A stretch of DNA of 64,000 bases, from positions 8,384,114 through 8,448,113 of the forward strand of contig NC_053120.1 of NCBI RefSeq assembly GCF_010015445.1. The letters are read 5' to 3'. Both the position numbers and the translations under genes were made by a program. Of this stretch, positions 1 through 10,950 are shown piece after piece; position 1 is the stretch's first letter; the number at the start of each line of letters is the position of its first letter. The notes under the pieces are model-generated. The model ran no database searches and was not told the origin of the DNA. It was given only the letters and a program-made list of their open reading frames with translations. The stretch comes from Perca fluviatilis. Its lineage: Eukaryota > Chordata > Actinopteri > Perciformes > Percidae.

Positions 1-887
1 GTATGTCAATCGCATTGGTCTCAGGATAACAGTCACTGCGCTTCCCGCATCACTCTGTGTGATCTCATCACAAAAATAATAATAATAATAACAAAAGAAA
101 TTATACTAACTGGATGTGATCGTATAGTGGATATTACCTAATGTATTATAATACAGTACAATGCTTAGGCTACAATGTATTCACATTTGCACAATCAAAT
201 ATACCTCCATATGTACTGACATTATATTGGTGAAAACACCACACAGTAATCCATTTTATAATATAAGAAAAAGGCAGAAAACCCATTCGCCGTTTAACAT
301 GAGGTGAGCATAAACACAGCACAGGTATACGTCATACACACCTAATCAACAGGCTGCTTCACTAACTATGAGCTAGCCAAACTAGCGTGAGCTACTTAAC
401 AGTTAGAAAGAGCGCTCGGCGCGATCGAACAATAATTGCAATGAAACATATTGAAAACTAACACAGAAATGCATAGGATATTACCTGTAACACAGTACAG
501 CAGTGGTATGTCAATCGCATTGGTCTCAGGATAACAGTCTAACCAAAACACGGAACAGATGCAAATGATTATACTGACAATGTATCGTTTCAGTAAGTCT
601 CTAAAATATCATTTTAAAGACTAGATAGCTTATAGTCTGGGCTCAAGACAGTTAGCTAACGTCAATATATGTACATTACATGGCAAAATACAAAGCATGA
701 ACATTTGAAATCTCACAAAATTATTAATTATCCCGGACGCGCGGAGAACGTGACCTACCACTGCGCTTCCGCGCATCACTCTGTGTAGTTCCGTAAACAC
801 AATGTCATAACTACCACCGTGCCAATAGGTGGTAGTGTGCCCCGCTTTGCGCCATAATTAAACCAAGTATATTCTACATCCGTTACA
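1..887 (-). repeat. 3' LTR of the Ty3/gypsy element (outer end cut by the window)
   Basis: Position 1 matches 7675 of the other LTR and similarity runs to the terminal GTTACA at 882-887. By eye the two LTRs differ at only about a dozen small sites, such as the number of AAT units near 70-90 and a short patch near 411-428. The LTR contains an internal copy of its own terminal 54 bases at 486-539, and a 26-base segment at 35-60 recurs near 759-785. Confidence 0.93.
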
Positions 888-898
888 TACACCCCTTT
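888..898 (-). other. polypurine tract of the retrotransposon
   Basis: On the minus strand the bases just before the 3' LTR read AAAGGGGTG, then TA and the LTR start TGTAACGG. A purine run abutting the 3' LTR is where plus-strand DNA synthesis is primed in LTR elements. This supports the minus-strand reading direction and the LTR edge at 887. Confidence 0.7.
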
Positions 899-1333
899 AA
901 ATTATGCCAAATAGGGGCAACACATACAATAAGCAAAACTACAGAGAAAAAAAACAAATAAATAAACTGTGGATTTCGGGCACTGACGTACGAAAAAGTC
1001 AATGTTAGAAATTCTTCCTTAAGAAGTGTGTAAGGACAGGATGGCACCAAAACCCATACTTATCACAGACAAACAGAGATGCCATTTACATCTCACATAC
1101 TTGTACATATCTTTGCCCTATTAGTGTAGAGAATCTCATACTCCTCAAATCACAAAACCAAAACAGACTGATAAATAAAGAAACAAAAGGGTGCTACCTG
1201 TCACCACATCTCAACATTTGCACTACACACACATTGGCGCTGCAATGACACTCAAACGCAGACCCCAATATAGGTTCAATATTCCCCACAAATCTCTGGT
1301 TTGCCATCTCACAAATAAGTCTATTTGGAGGCT
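899..1333 (-). other. 3' untranslated region of the retrotransposon
   Basis: This stretch lies between the last recognisable Pol-like reading frame and the polypurine tract. It is AT-rich, and I see no conserved domain. Short open frames here have no recognisable motif. Confidence 0.5.
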
Positions 1334-1916
1334 TAACCTCCTCCCAAATCTTGTAAAACTGAAGGGGCTTGCGCGGTCTGAGGATATGTGCAAACAACCT
1401 CCTCTAGCTCAACCTCAACTGCAGTGAGAGGATCACCTATGACTACAGGTTCATTGACAAGCAAGTGAGCTGTGTCGTACACGGGTCTGATGATGAATCA
1501 GTGTGTGCGCGAGTGATGTGGACATGTTCAGAATCATCAGGAACACTGTCTGGTGACTCATCCAATTGGTCCCCTTCCATGACATCCACCATTAAGGCAT
1601 CGTCGAGGCAATCTCCTCCAGGAACATTCTCTGCTTCCACTTGGGCTGGCGACTGCATGAGCCGCCATGGTGCGTGCGACTTAGTATCCTCCTCATTATC
1701 CATGACGGAGCTCCGGAGCACCCCTGTGCGAGCTCTGAGCACTCCTGTGACGGCCATCAGACCGTGACTCTCCAGAGGCTGCTTGGTTTCCATCCTGCTC
1801 AGGAAAAGCCAGAAAGTCAACAGGGAGCAGCATGTTCCTGTGCACAACCTTCTCTTTTTCCTGTGATGCTATCTCGGATCCTGTACACGTTGATTCCGGA
1901 TCTCACAGACACCACA
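1334..1916 (-). pseudogene. Pol C-terminal tail beyond integrase, frameshifted
   Basis: After the integrase frame stops at 1917, the next codons in another minus frame continue a typical integrase C-terminal fold (a stretch like NVYRIRD), as in the small SH3-like domain that ends gypsy integrases. It is followed by an acidic, Ser/Asp-rich tail in the frame at 1847-1443, and then, after another shift, an ELEE-rich end closing near 1334. At least three shifts interrupt the region. No chromodomain is seen. The tail's role is unknown; this is the variable end of Pol. Confidence 0.55.
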
Positions 1917-3092
1917 TCAAAAGGGGTTGAATCCCAACCGGTCTGCAACCTTTTTTCTTGCCTTTCTCACCTCATTCGCCAGCAGCAGCACCCTGTCACC
2001 CACAGTCAACGGCGATCCTCTGACCCTGGCGATTGTAGATCTCTGCGCGGACGGTCTTGCTTCGCCAAGGGCATGCTGCTGAGCAATCTGCGCAGCCTCA
2101 GAGAGATCTCTCCTCAGGTGGTGTACAAACTCATGGTGGCTGACGACGTCAGCATCCTCCAGGACATGATGGAACATGACATCGACAGGCAAGCGCGGGA
2201 TCCGCCCAAACATCAAGTAAAACGGCGCAAAGCCTGTGGTCTCGTGCACCGTGCAGTTATAGCAGAAGGTCAACATCTGGAGCATCTGCGGCCACTTGGA
2301 CTTGCACTTTGGGGGAAGAGTCCGTATCATGCCCCCAAGGGTTCTGTTAAATCTTTCTGTGATGCCGTTGCCCATGGGATGATATGGTGTTGTATGGGAC
2401 TTATGCACACCCGCCATCTCAAGTAGATCTTTGATGAGCCTGCTCTCAAAGTTGGCCCCCTGATCAGAATGGATCCTTTTGGGGAACCCGTAGATGCAGA
2501 AAAACTTGTCCCATAAGCAGCGGGCAACTTGTTTCGCAGATTGGTTTCTACAGGGAAAGGCGAGAGCCAGCTTGGAGAAATGGTCCGTAACAACAAGGAC
2601 ATCAGTAGTCTTCTTATCACTTGACTCCGCTGTCCAAAAATCAATGCATACTAGCTCCATAGGAGCTGAAGTGCGAATGATCTCAAGAGGGGCTCGAGCA
2701 GCTGGTTCAGGAGTCTTCCCTAAGATGCACCTCCGGCAGTGCTTCACATGCCTCACAATATCCTTCTCCATGCCTGTCCAGAAGAATCGTGCACTGGCCA
2801 GAGAGAGAGTCCTCGAACGGCCCTGGTGACCAGCTGCATCGTGAACACTGTGCAGGACTTGTTGTTTCAGAGACTCTGGTATGACAAACTGAAAGATCTT
2901 TCTGTTCATGCGACGGTCACTCTTCACTCTGTAGAGAACTCCATTGCGCACCTTCAGCTTCTCCCAGTGCCTCAACAGCCTGAGTACACAGCCCGACTCT
3001 GTCGCCCGTTCATGTGCGTTCGGCCTTCTATGCCGCTCAACATAGAAGAGAACTCTGCTCACTGCAGCATCCTGCTGCTGTAGATTGGTCAA
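1917..3092 (-). pseudogene. integrase domain of Pol (motifs intact)
   Basis: Integrase inserts the element's cDNA into host DNA. This 391-residue open frame carries an N-terminal HHCC zinc-binding motif (H84, H89, C119, C122) and the catalytic triad D151 (in CIDFW), D210 (in HSDQGANF) and E246 (in ITERFN). The D210-E246 spacing is 35 residues, the classic D,D35E spacing. The start methionine is only the first ATG of the open frame; in the element this is an internal part of a polyprotein. The frame breaks at 1917 inside the C-terminal domain. The core catalytic residues are all present, which suggests recent descent from an active copy. Confidence 0.93.
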
Positions 3093-3447
3093 CTGACTGT
3101 GCGGGAGGACAATGGATGGGTCTTCCCTCAGGCAGTGCGTACACTTAGGGCTCGCGCGCCAGACATTTGAGAGACACCACCAGCGCGATGGACATCCAAG
3201 ACTGCCGACACTTCCTCAGGGGCAGATGGCACCTCTAGATGGCGGACAGAAATCTTGTTCTGGACCAAGGTCTCCATCAGCATGGCTTTCAGCGGTTTGG
3301 ACAGCTTGACAGTTGGTGGTCAGTCGGAAGGCATCCTGTACTGTCCCAGTAACAACTCCATTGACCTCATCCAACAAAGACAGATAAGGTTCTTTCACCA
3401 GGCGGTGGCTTACGCTGGACCGGACAAAAGGTCAGCGGCCGGGGGCA
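3093..3447 (-). other. linker between RNase H and integrase, frame not continuous
   Basis: This part of Pol joins RNase H to the integrase zinc finger. No single minus-strand frame stays open across it, so at least one indel lies here. I see no separate gene. Confidence 0.5.
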
Positions 3448-3877
3448 TCAGCGCACGGTGTTCTTCGGCCCTGGGACATACTTTAGGTCAAAGTCATATG
3501 CTGCAAGCCTCGCCACCCACCTTTGTTCGCATGCATCCAGCCTGGGCTTTGTTAGAATGTAGGTTAAGGGGTTGTTGTCAGACCATGCAGTGAAATGCCT
3601 TCCTTTGAGCCAGTGGGAGAACTTGTCACAAATGGCCCACTTCAAAGCGCGAAATTCTAGCCTGTGAGCCGGGTAGTTCAACTGAGCCCGTGACAGTGTT
3701 TTGCTGGCTGGCGCTACAATGCGTTCTCGATTTCTCACCAGGCTGAAGCGGAGCGGAAAGAACAGCTCCAATCCCATCAAAAGAAGCGTCAACAGCAAGA
3801 ATGAAGGGCTTCCCGAAGTCAGGATGGGCCAAGGTCACACTGTGCGATAGGATCGTGGCTTCACAGGTCAAAAGCAC
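3448..3877 (-). pseudogene. RNase H domain of Pol, split by a frameshift
   Basis: RNase H removes the RNA strand of the RNA-DNA hybrid during reverse transcription. The first part (frame at 3877-3626) has FILAVDASFDGIGAVLS, the usual start of the gypsy RNase H with its first catalytic Asp. The later part (frame at 3798-3448) has WSDNNPLTYIL and ends DLKYVPGPKNTV, the usual end of the domain. The two halves are in different frames, with the shift near 3740. The domain follows reverse transcriptase directly. Confidence 0.88.
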
Positions 3878-5162
3878 CCTGACACTCCGTTGTCCAATCC
3901 TCTGCCGACAGCTTCACATGACCAGAGAGCTTATTTCTGGGCTTCCTCCCTCGTTGGGCTTTCACCCCAGTCCTTTGTTCTGAGAGGAGTTTGAAAAGGG
4001 GCCTGGCTTTAGTGGAGCAATCTTCGATGAAATGCTGATAGTACAGCACCATCCCCAAGAAGGACCGAATCTTCTTCTGCGAAGGAGTGACACCGTCACT
4101 GTCCATCAGGTCAGACACTTGCACCTGGCTAATGGCTTCAACCTTGCCAGGATCCGTCTGCACTCCTGACTCTGAAATGACATGGCCGAGGAACTTTACA
4201 GATCTCCGCAGAAAGTGACACTTTTTCGGTGCCAACTTGAGGTTATGGTTCTTCAAGCGAGAGAACACCATCTCCAGACGTTCAAGTGCTATCTGCTCAG
4301 TTGGGCCAAAGACCATGAGATCGTCCAAGTAACACAAGAGGCTGGTGAAATTCTCATCTCCGAAGATGGAGAGCATCATCCGCATGAATGTAGCTGGACT
4401 GTTAGACAGACCTTGAGGCATCCGGTTGTACTCATGCAGGCCAAAAGGGGAAGAAAAGGCAGTGTACCGTTTGTGGTCTTCGTGCAGAGGCACATTGTAA
4501 AATCCAGAGGTAAGATCCATGGTGGAGAAGAAGACATTTCCCCCGAGTGCAGCGAGAGCATCAGCCTGATGAGGCAGAGGGTGTGCGTCTTTCACTGTCC
4601 TCGCATTGAGCCACCTGAAGTCTGTGCAGATGCGCAGGTCCCCATTCTTCTTCCAGACGAGAACCAGTGGTGATGCGTACTCGCTGTAGGATTTACGAAT
4701 GATGCCTTTTTCTTCCATGTCATTGAGAGCTGTTCTTAGCTTCTCATAGTGGCTTGGCGGCACTCTGCGGTAAGGCAGGCGGAATGGCCTCTCATCCACC
4801 AGATGTATCTTGTGCACAAAGTCAGACGCCTCTCCACAGTCCATCTTGTCCCGTGAGAAAATTGACTCATGTCTCTCAATGATCTGTGAAAGTTTGTCTA
4901 TCCACACGTCAGAGACAGCACACGCATCCAAGTCCAGATCTTGTAGGCCAAGCTCGTCTAATGCCCTTCTGACATCCTCCCTGGTCCTTGTCGTCGTGGC
5001 ATCAGTCACGGATTGAGAGTGGACTTGGATGTGGCCAGGCTGAGACATATCCTCCACGGCGATGCAGGGAAACACATCTGCCAGCTTAGTGTTCCTCCTC
5101 AGCACTATGGGCTCACTGGAAGGGTTGATGACCTTCATGGGCAGCCATCGATCGCCCCACAT
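3861..5162 (-). pseudogene. reverse transcriptase domain of Pol (catalytic motifs intact)
   Basis: Reverse transcriptase copies the element's RNA into DNA. The 433-residue open frame starts in the spacer after protease (NTKLADVFP near residues 24-32). The polymerase fingers and palm follow: SPLVLVWKKNGDLRICTDFR at 164-183, FFSTMDLTSGFY with catalytic D216, FGLHEYNRMPQGLSNSPATF at 240-259, and YLDD at 278-281, the catalytic box with D280 and D281. FLGHVIS near 324-330 is the usual thumb motif. The ATG used is only the first in the frame. The frame ends as RNase H begins. Confidence 0.95.
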
Positions 5163-5464
5163 CGGTGTAACGAGTCTACCAACCAGTACTTTCCTGGATC
5201 CGTCTTGATTGAGTTGGTTCGACTATCACTGCACTGCCAACTGACACTGGTGCTGAAGCAGGAGCCTACCCCCAACAAGATGTTCACTTCGCGGGCTGTA
5301 GCGTCACACACACCGTTGTAACTTCAGTGTGCCAACCTTGTCAGGCACTGTTTGGCCTCTCCATCTCTCTGTGTTGGAAAGAAGAGAGAAGAAGCGATGA
5401 CAGTCTTCATCAGAAACACTGCTGGGCTCTGACATGAGTCGCCAATAGCTGTCAGTCTTCCTCA
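5163..5464 (-). other. spacer between protease and reverse transcriptase, no open frame
   Basis: In an intact element this stretch would be continuous with Pol. Here no minus-strand frame remains open across it, indicating more indels or stops. No separate motif was recognised. Confidence 0.4.
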
Positions 5465-5940
5465 TCAGTTGAAGAATCTTCTTGATGGCGTTGCTGCCCA
5501 GGATAACATCGCGTCAGTCTGACCAGGCACCACAAACATAGGAACAACCATCTTGCAATCATACACCATCACTTCCACATCACATACTGCTGAAGGTGTG
5601 ACCTGGTGACCACCACATCCAATAATGACGACATCGTCTGCAGAGTAAGGTCTCATGTCTGGATCATGCTGCAAGAGGCGATTACAGCTGCATCACTTAA
5701 CGTGCATCCTGTCGAGCCACTTGTCAATCATCGCCTTCAGAGCAACATTTCGCGGTGACAGTGGTATAGAACAAACTGTCTGACTTCTGGATTCTTTGTG
5801 TGTCTTGAAATATAACAGTTTTGCCTGGGGCTGCTGTGGAACTGAATGACTCAAACACTGACTCAAAATCATCCATATCACAACTAGGAGGTACACTAAT
5901 AGGATCTGCATCGTCCTCCCCTGGATGCAGACCCACTAGT
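5465..5940 (-). pseudogene. aspartic protease region of the retrotransposon, frameshifted
   Basis: Retroelement proteases cut the Gag-Pol precursor and act as dimers with one D-[ST]-G motif per subunit. On the minus strand one frame ends in ...VALKAMID, with the catalytic Asp codon at 5725-5723. The next frame picks up immediately with a Ser-Gly run typical of the active-site loop. A one-base shift therefore cuts the active-site motif itself. The downstream frame (5674-5465) has the hydrophobic strands and a VVIIGCGG stretch expected of the domain. Upstream (5936-5724) is an acidic spacer after Gag. Confidence 0.72.
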
Positions 5941-5999
5941 TTCCCAACTGTGCAGATGTGCGGGACATTGTCTGTACAGGGCAGCCCCGTCTGGAGTGA

Positions 6000-7326
6000 T
6001 CAGGTGAATAGCACTGAAAACCAGAGTTTCTTGTCACGGCAATGAGTGAGAGCAGAGTGGGCAGCATCACCGCAGACAGCACATGGCAAGTTATTCAGAC
6101 CCTCAATCCTGGGGGGTTTCGACCTAGGCTGTCTGGAGGTGCTGGCCCTATACGGAGCAGATCTCTCCAGTAGAACTTTCTCCAGCATGGTGATGACACG
6201 TTCAAGAGCAGCAAGGTCTGTTGTCTTGGCTGTGTGAGAGTCTGAAGCGTCAGGTGGAGGCACTGCAGTGTGAAGCATTTCGACTTTGTTTACGTACACA
6301 TTCTCGCTGGGCTTCCTACTCACAGCAGCAGTAGCAGGACTCTTCGAACCCATCTCTGAGTGGTACGCATCCAGCACGTCCTGGACCTCCACCGCAGACC
6401 ACTTGTCAATCGTCTTTGACCTGAATGTTATGGCGAAGCTCTTTGGAGGGGACAGTTCTTGATAAACATACGCGTCACTTCTAGGCTCGGGCAGTCCAGT
6501 TCCTTGCCTTGCTCTTTGAGGCGATCAGCAGCAACGTCCCGCCGCCTGATTGAGCCTCAGCCAGTAATCGGCGCATCCTCATCACCCTCGGCAGTGTAGT
6601 GTAAAAGTCTGCTAGGGGAGAGGTGAACAGGGGACAGCAGCAAAATGTTTACGGAGAAGACCATAGATGGCGCGTCTGGGTTCGGGGTCACATCAATGCC
6701 ACTGTTCCTCATTCCGAACTTAACAACATCTTTAGCCCTACCCCGAGGTGGATGAGTATTTCCCTTCGCCTTTGCTCAGTTCTGACATCCATCCTCTTCC
6801 ACGCATTTTTCATAGGTCCTCCCACTCCTGCACCATCTACAGTGTCGCGACCATCCCCTTTGAAGGTTGGAGGCTCATTCACCTTCCTGTGAGGCACTAG
6901 CTGTACTCGTGACAGGTCCAGACTCTGTGTGGATGTGTTAGTGGGCGTGTCATGTTGAACTGAAGTGCTTGGTGTGGGCACACTATGTGTTGGGCTGAGG
7001 CGTGCAACTATACTATCTGCTAGCTGCTGACCAACATGTCTAATTATCTCACTCATCTGACTGACTACATCAGGTGACTGCAAGATAGGTTGTGGTGTGG
7101 GTGTGACATCAGCCTGCGTGCTTGGTGCAAGTTCAATGTGGCGGCACTGAAGAGGAACCCCTTCCCCACTAACTGAAGGGGCCTCTGCTGTATCTGGCCT
7201 ATTCCCTACCACATGAACGTCACCCCCTTGAATAGGACTGTCAAAGTGCAACACCATAGGGGTCCCCCTACCTCTACCCATACCTCCAGTAAAAGGCGTA
7301 CTGAAACTCCCTGGAATGTAGCTCAT
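6000..7326 (-). pseudogene. gag: capsid-like region and zinc knuckle, frameshifted
   Basis: Gag forms the particle that packages the element RNA. The frame from the ATG at 7326 runs to 6709. It begins with a Gly/Arg and Pro/Thr-rich leader and reaches NEPPTFKGDGRD, the common start of the gypsy capsid domain, followed by a part with MDVRTEQ and EILIHLG. The nucleocapsid end is in the frame at 6392-6000 and holds one zinc knuckle, C-x2-C-x4-H-x5-C (CAVCGDAAHSALTHC), after a basic stretch. The spacing before the last Cys is one longer than the usual CCHC. The two parts are in different frames, with no continuous frame at 6700-6400. Confidence 0.82.
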
Positions 7327-7654
7327 TGTGAAATGTCACTCAACAAAACAGCATGAAATAATCAAAACAGAAAAGTACATCAAAAACAAAACAACTCAAT
7401 AAGATCAATGTCACTTAAACTAAGTGTACTAGTTATGCAAGGCTAACACTCTGTCCACCTGGTAGTACAATGCAGAAGCCGTCCAGTAAGATGGTCCCGG
7501 CCGGGTGAAGAGCTAACTCCAAATCGACGGGTCACGCACATGTGACGGTCACAACTGTATGTGATGAAATGCAGCTCCACACTACTGTTGCTCCTACACA
7601 TCACAGGCAGCCAGGTGGATTACAGGGGTCTTTATTGTCTCTTCCTTATTGCTC
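7327..7654 (-). other. 5' leader between the 5' LTR and gag
   Basis: The leader would follow the 5' LTR in the RNA. The 18 bases next to the LTR (minus strand GAGCAATAAGGAAGAGAC) do not start with TGG and I cannot match them to a tRNA 3' end, so no primer-binding site is called. A minus-strand AATAAA lies about 20 bases inside the leader, near 7630. Confidence 0.5.
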
Positions 7655-8556
7655 TGTAACACAGTACAGCAGTGGTATGTCAATCGCATTGGTCTCAGGA
7701 TAACAGTCACTGCGCTTCCCGCATCACTCTGTGTGATCTCATCACAAAAATAATAATAATAACAAAAGAAATTATACTAACTGGATGTGATCGTATAGTG
7801 GATATTACCTAATGTATTATAATACAGTACAATGCTTAGGCTACAATGTATTCACATTTGCACAATCAAATATACCTCCATATGTACTGACATTATATTG
7901 GTGAAAACACCACACAGTAATCCATTTTATAATATAAGAAAAAGGCAGAAAACCCATTCGCCGTTTAACATGAGGTGAGCATAAACACAGCACAGGTATA
8001 CGTCATACACACCTAATCAACAGGCTGCTTCACTAACTATGAGCTAGCCAAACTAGCGTGAGCTACTTAACAGTTAGAAAGAGCTGCTCATGCGGACGAA
8101 CAATAATTGCAATGAAACATATTGAAAACTAACACAGAAATGCATAGGATATTACCTGTAACACAGTACAGCAGTGGTATGTCAATCGCATTGGTCTCAG
8201 GATAACAGTCTAACCAAAACACGGAACAGATGCAAATGATTATACTGACAATGTACGTTTCAGTAAGTCTCTAAAATATCATTTTAAAGACTAGATAGCT
8301 TATAGTCTGGGCTCAAGACAGTTAGCTAACGTCAATATATGTACATTACATGGCAAAATACAAAGCATGAACATTTGAAATCTCACAAAATTATTAATTA
8401 TCCCGGACGTGCGGGAGAACGTGACCTACCACTGCGCTTCCCGCATCACTCTGTGTAGTTCCGTAAACACAATGTCATAACTACCACCGTGCCAATAGGT
8501 GGCAGTGTTGCCCCGCTTTTGCCATAATTAAACCAAGTATATTCTACTCCGTTACA
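7655..8556 (-). repeat. 5' LTR of the Ty3/gypsy element
   Basis: A repeat of about 902 bp running from TGTAACACAG to GTTACA, matching 1-887 almost perfectly. The first 54 bases (7655-7708) recur at 8157-8210, and the next 26 bases (7709-7734) recur at 8431-8456. The LTR thus looks like a shortened LTR, a spacer of about 420 bases, and a full 400-base LTR (8157-8556). The same layout is in the other LTR, so it predates this insertion. Confidence 0.93.
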
Positions 8557-9716
8557 TATGCATAACAGGATTTCTTTTTGGCTTTGTGCATGTATGCATG
8601 TGCCTGACAAAGACATCAGACAGGGAAAATATAGCTGTGACAGCAGTGCGACGGGATGAAAGGAAAGATCATTATAGGTACCAATGTATCCTTACATTAA
8701 AAATAATTCCATTCAAAGTCCAACTTAGTAAAAGTTCAAATGATTTGATCAAACTATGTGAACTGCCTATCCCTCACCTACAGTATGAACCAAGTTACTG
8801 GGAAAAAGTCATTATTTTCACTGTAGCCCTGCAAGGGTAAAATGAGGCTGTGTACCTAACATAATTCTAAAGATGACTATGAGCACATTATACAAAAAGC
8901 AAGCATGTGGATGCCTCTTACGTAAAGCCTTTAATTGCAAACCCATGTAATATCAGAGTCCACAGAAATCTTGTCTTTTGCTGTATTTTCTCATTAGTCG
9001 TTAGGAGTACACCACCCACAGGGATCTCATTTCATTAAAGTGCTAGTTAGCTAACCTCATTTGAAAGTATAAGCTAGATGACACAGCCCTTGTAGTATCT
9101 CTTCGCATGTTATCAGTGATGGTACAGTCATGCCTTCCTTCATACATAATTCAGAGCAACACATAAGAGATATAGAATTTTGTGGAATGCAAACTTTCCA
9201 GATATGTGTGCTCTACATGCTGGTACAAACACAAATATCATATGCTTAAGGCAACTGACAACTGCCTTGTTTGATATTTTGCTTGAGCAGTTTTTAATAC
9301 AGTTGGTGGATTGGCCATCAGAGCAGAGAGAGATGAAGGCTGAAGATAGTTCCACTATCAGCAGAGAAAGGCTATAGCCACTGGCCACTGTGAATGGAGC
9401 AGAGCAGAGATATACTGGACCTCTGTTGACACAGGTATAGACTTCCAGCTCTTATCTGTCTAAGTCGAATAGAGCAGAAGATAATAGTTATTATGCATAT
9501 TACAAAAGACTTCTGTGGACACTTTGTTCTATGAATGCATTATGAAAACTCTCCCAGACAAAATATACAACAACTTACAAATAGAATGCCATCAAATTCT
9601 CGGTCAAATTCCAGCTGGCTTTGGTGATCACTCGGCCAATATTAAAATCTGCCAAATACTTGAACAAAACAGTGTTGTACTCGTAGAGCCTTGTGCTTTG
9701 CCTTTTGTCCTAGTTA
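8557..9716. other. unique AT-rich DNA, no gene seen
   Basis: Right flank of the retrotransposon. Open frames are short and lack any recognised motif on both strands. Confidence 0.5.
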
Positions 9717-9890
9717 GCAAATGTTAGCATGCTAATATGCTAAACTAAAATGGATAAGATTATATGTTCTTGACATTGGCATGTTAGTATTGTCATTGTA
9801 AGCATGTTAGCATGCCAACGTTTCCATTTTGCTCAAAGCACTGCTGTGCCTCAGAACAGACCCATTAGACTCTTAGTCTTGTTTTTGTTC
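9717..9890 (+). repeat. fragment of a common fish interspersed repeat (GTTAGCATGCTAA type)
   Basis: It contains GTTAGCATGCTAATATGC, then a stretch ending CACTGCTGTGCCTCAGAACA and ACTCTTAGTCTTGTTTT. I recognise this ending as part of a repeat common in percomorph genomes. A related copy is at 18571-18835. The family name is not assigned. Confidence 0.55.
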
Positions 9891-10180
9891 AGGTAGCAAT
9901 CATTTAAAAATAAGTAAATTAATATACACCCAGTAATCAGTGAAAGTAGTTGTTGACTTTTAAATTAGATGTGGAATTACATTACACTGCAGAACTTATA
10001 TACCCAGTTTTGGTTTTAATGAGGGTTAGGGCTGAGTTTCTGTAATGGGTCCAAAAGGAGGCTTGTGTTCTGTACATTATATCCTTACCCGGAGGCTTGA
10101 CATTCGGCATCAGGGGTGGGAGTTCTGTTCTTGTTTGCAACCTTATCAGTTGGTTGAGAGGCATTTGAGGACGGACTTAA

Positions 10181-10783
10181 AGGTGCTTACACACCAACCA
10201 GACGGCCGACCCTCGGCAGAAAAGCAAGTGGAAATGATCAGTCGCGTCCCCGAGGTCCAAAAAACTGCCTCGGAACACACTGAGGCGACACCGAGTTGAG
10301 AAACATAATACGTCTCCATAGCAGCAGGCGGCGCTACGCTGTATTGTTGCCCAAGAAATGAAAACCGGAAGCTGATTGAACGAACGCGTCACATGGGTTT
10401 GTTTTCTCCGGAAATTCAAAGCCAGACTGTCATGGTGGCCGTTCAGAATATGATCTCATATTGTACTAAAATAGTTCACTGAAACATGTTTCTGAAAACA
10501 TTTTAAGGCCGTGCAGTTGCTGAATCTGTCTTCATTTCAGCTCAACAAAGGTCAGTTTAAAAGATTTTCGTCAGATTTTGAGAGGCTCTAGTCACACCAT
10601 TCTGCTCGCCATTTCCGGTTGAGTCCCGACTGCCCTGCCACCGCCTGAACACGTCCGGTCGGCCAAAATGAACGCCGACAGCCCCCCAGACTGACGACGG
10701 CATGGGACACATTGAACCGACTCGAGTCACTGACCTCGCCAGACTGTCCAACGGCCGATAATCTCCTTGGTGTGTGAGCACCT
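10181..10783. mobile_element. non-autonomous DNA transposon (MITE) with 17-bp terminal inverted repeats
   Basis: The left end AGGTGCTTACACACCAA and the right end TTGGTGTGTGAGCACCT (10767-10783) are inverted copies with one mismatch. TAA flanks both sides (10178-10180 and 10784-10786), which fits a 3-bp PIF/Harbinger duplication. Because TTAA also lies at both edges, a TTAA-using superfamily is possible with a one-base slip. There is no transposase; the 603 bp hold GC-rich non-coding DNA. Confidence 0.75.
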
Positions 10784-10878
10784 TAAAACTGCTGACAGAG
10801 TGAGTGAACCTGTCTGTGTCAGATTTTATCAGTCTGTTGACACTAAAAGGGGTTGCTTAAGAAGCCAAGTTATCATCT

Positions 10879-10950
10879 TAGAATAGAATAGCCTTTATTG
10901 TCATTGCACTGTGAAGGTACAACTGTGCTGAGTAAAACCTCAAGTTAAAA
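10879..10950 (-). repeat. LINE 3'-tail fragment
   Basis: AGAATAGAATAGCCTTTATTG followed by TCATTGCACTG is a common 3' end of fish non-LTR elements, in reverse orientation. Only the tail remains. Confidence 0.5.

Larger units (their letters stand above)
1..8556 (-). mobile_element. Ty3/gypsy-type LTR retrotransposon, near full length, reading on the minus strand
   Basis: Two long direct repeats (1-887 and 7655-8556) flank an internal region coding, on the minus strand, for Gag, aspartic protease, reverse transcriptase, RNase H and integrase. Integrase lying downstream of RNase H is the Ty3/gypsy (Metaviridae) order, not the copia order. The LTR ends read TGTAAC...GTTACA, a short inverted repeat of TG...CA type. 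About 20 bases of the left LTR lie outside the window, so the host target duplication cannot be checked. The coding region is split over several frames, so this copy cannot make an intact polyprotein as read here. No envelope gene and no chromodomain are visible. Confidence 0.95.

Noticed and set aside
1641..2426. A 261-codon plus-strand open frame
   Set aside because: It lies opposite the integrase, whose catalytic motifs are on the minus strand; it is an antisense shadow.
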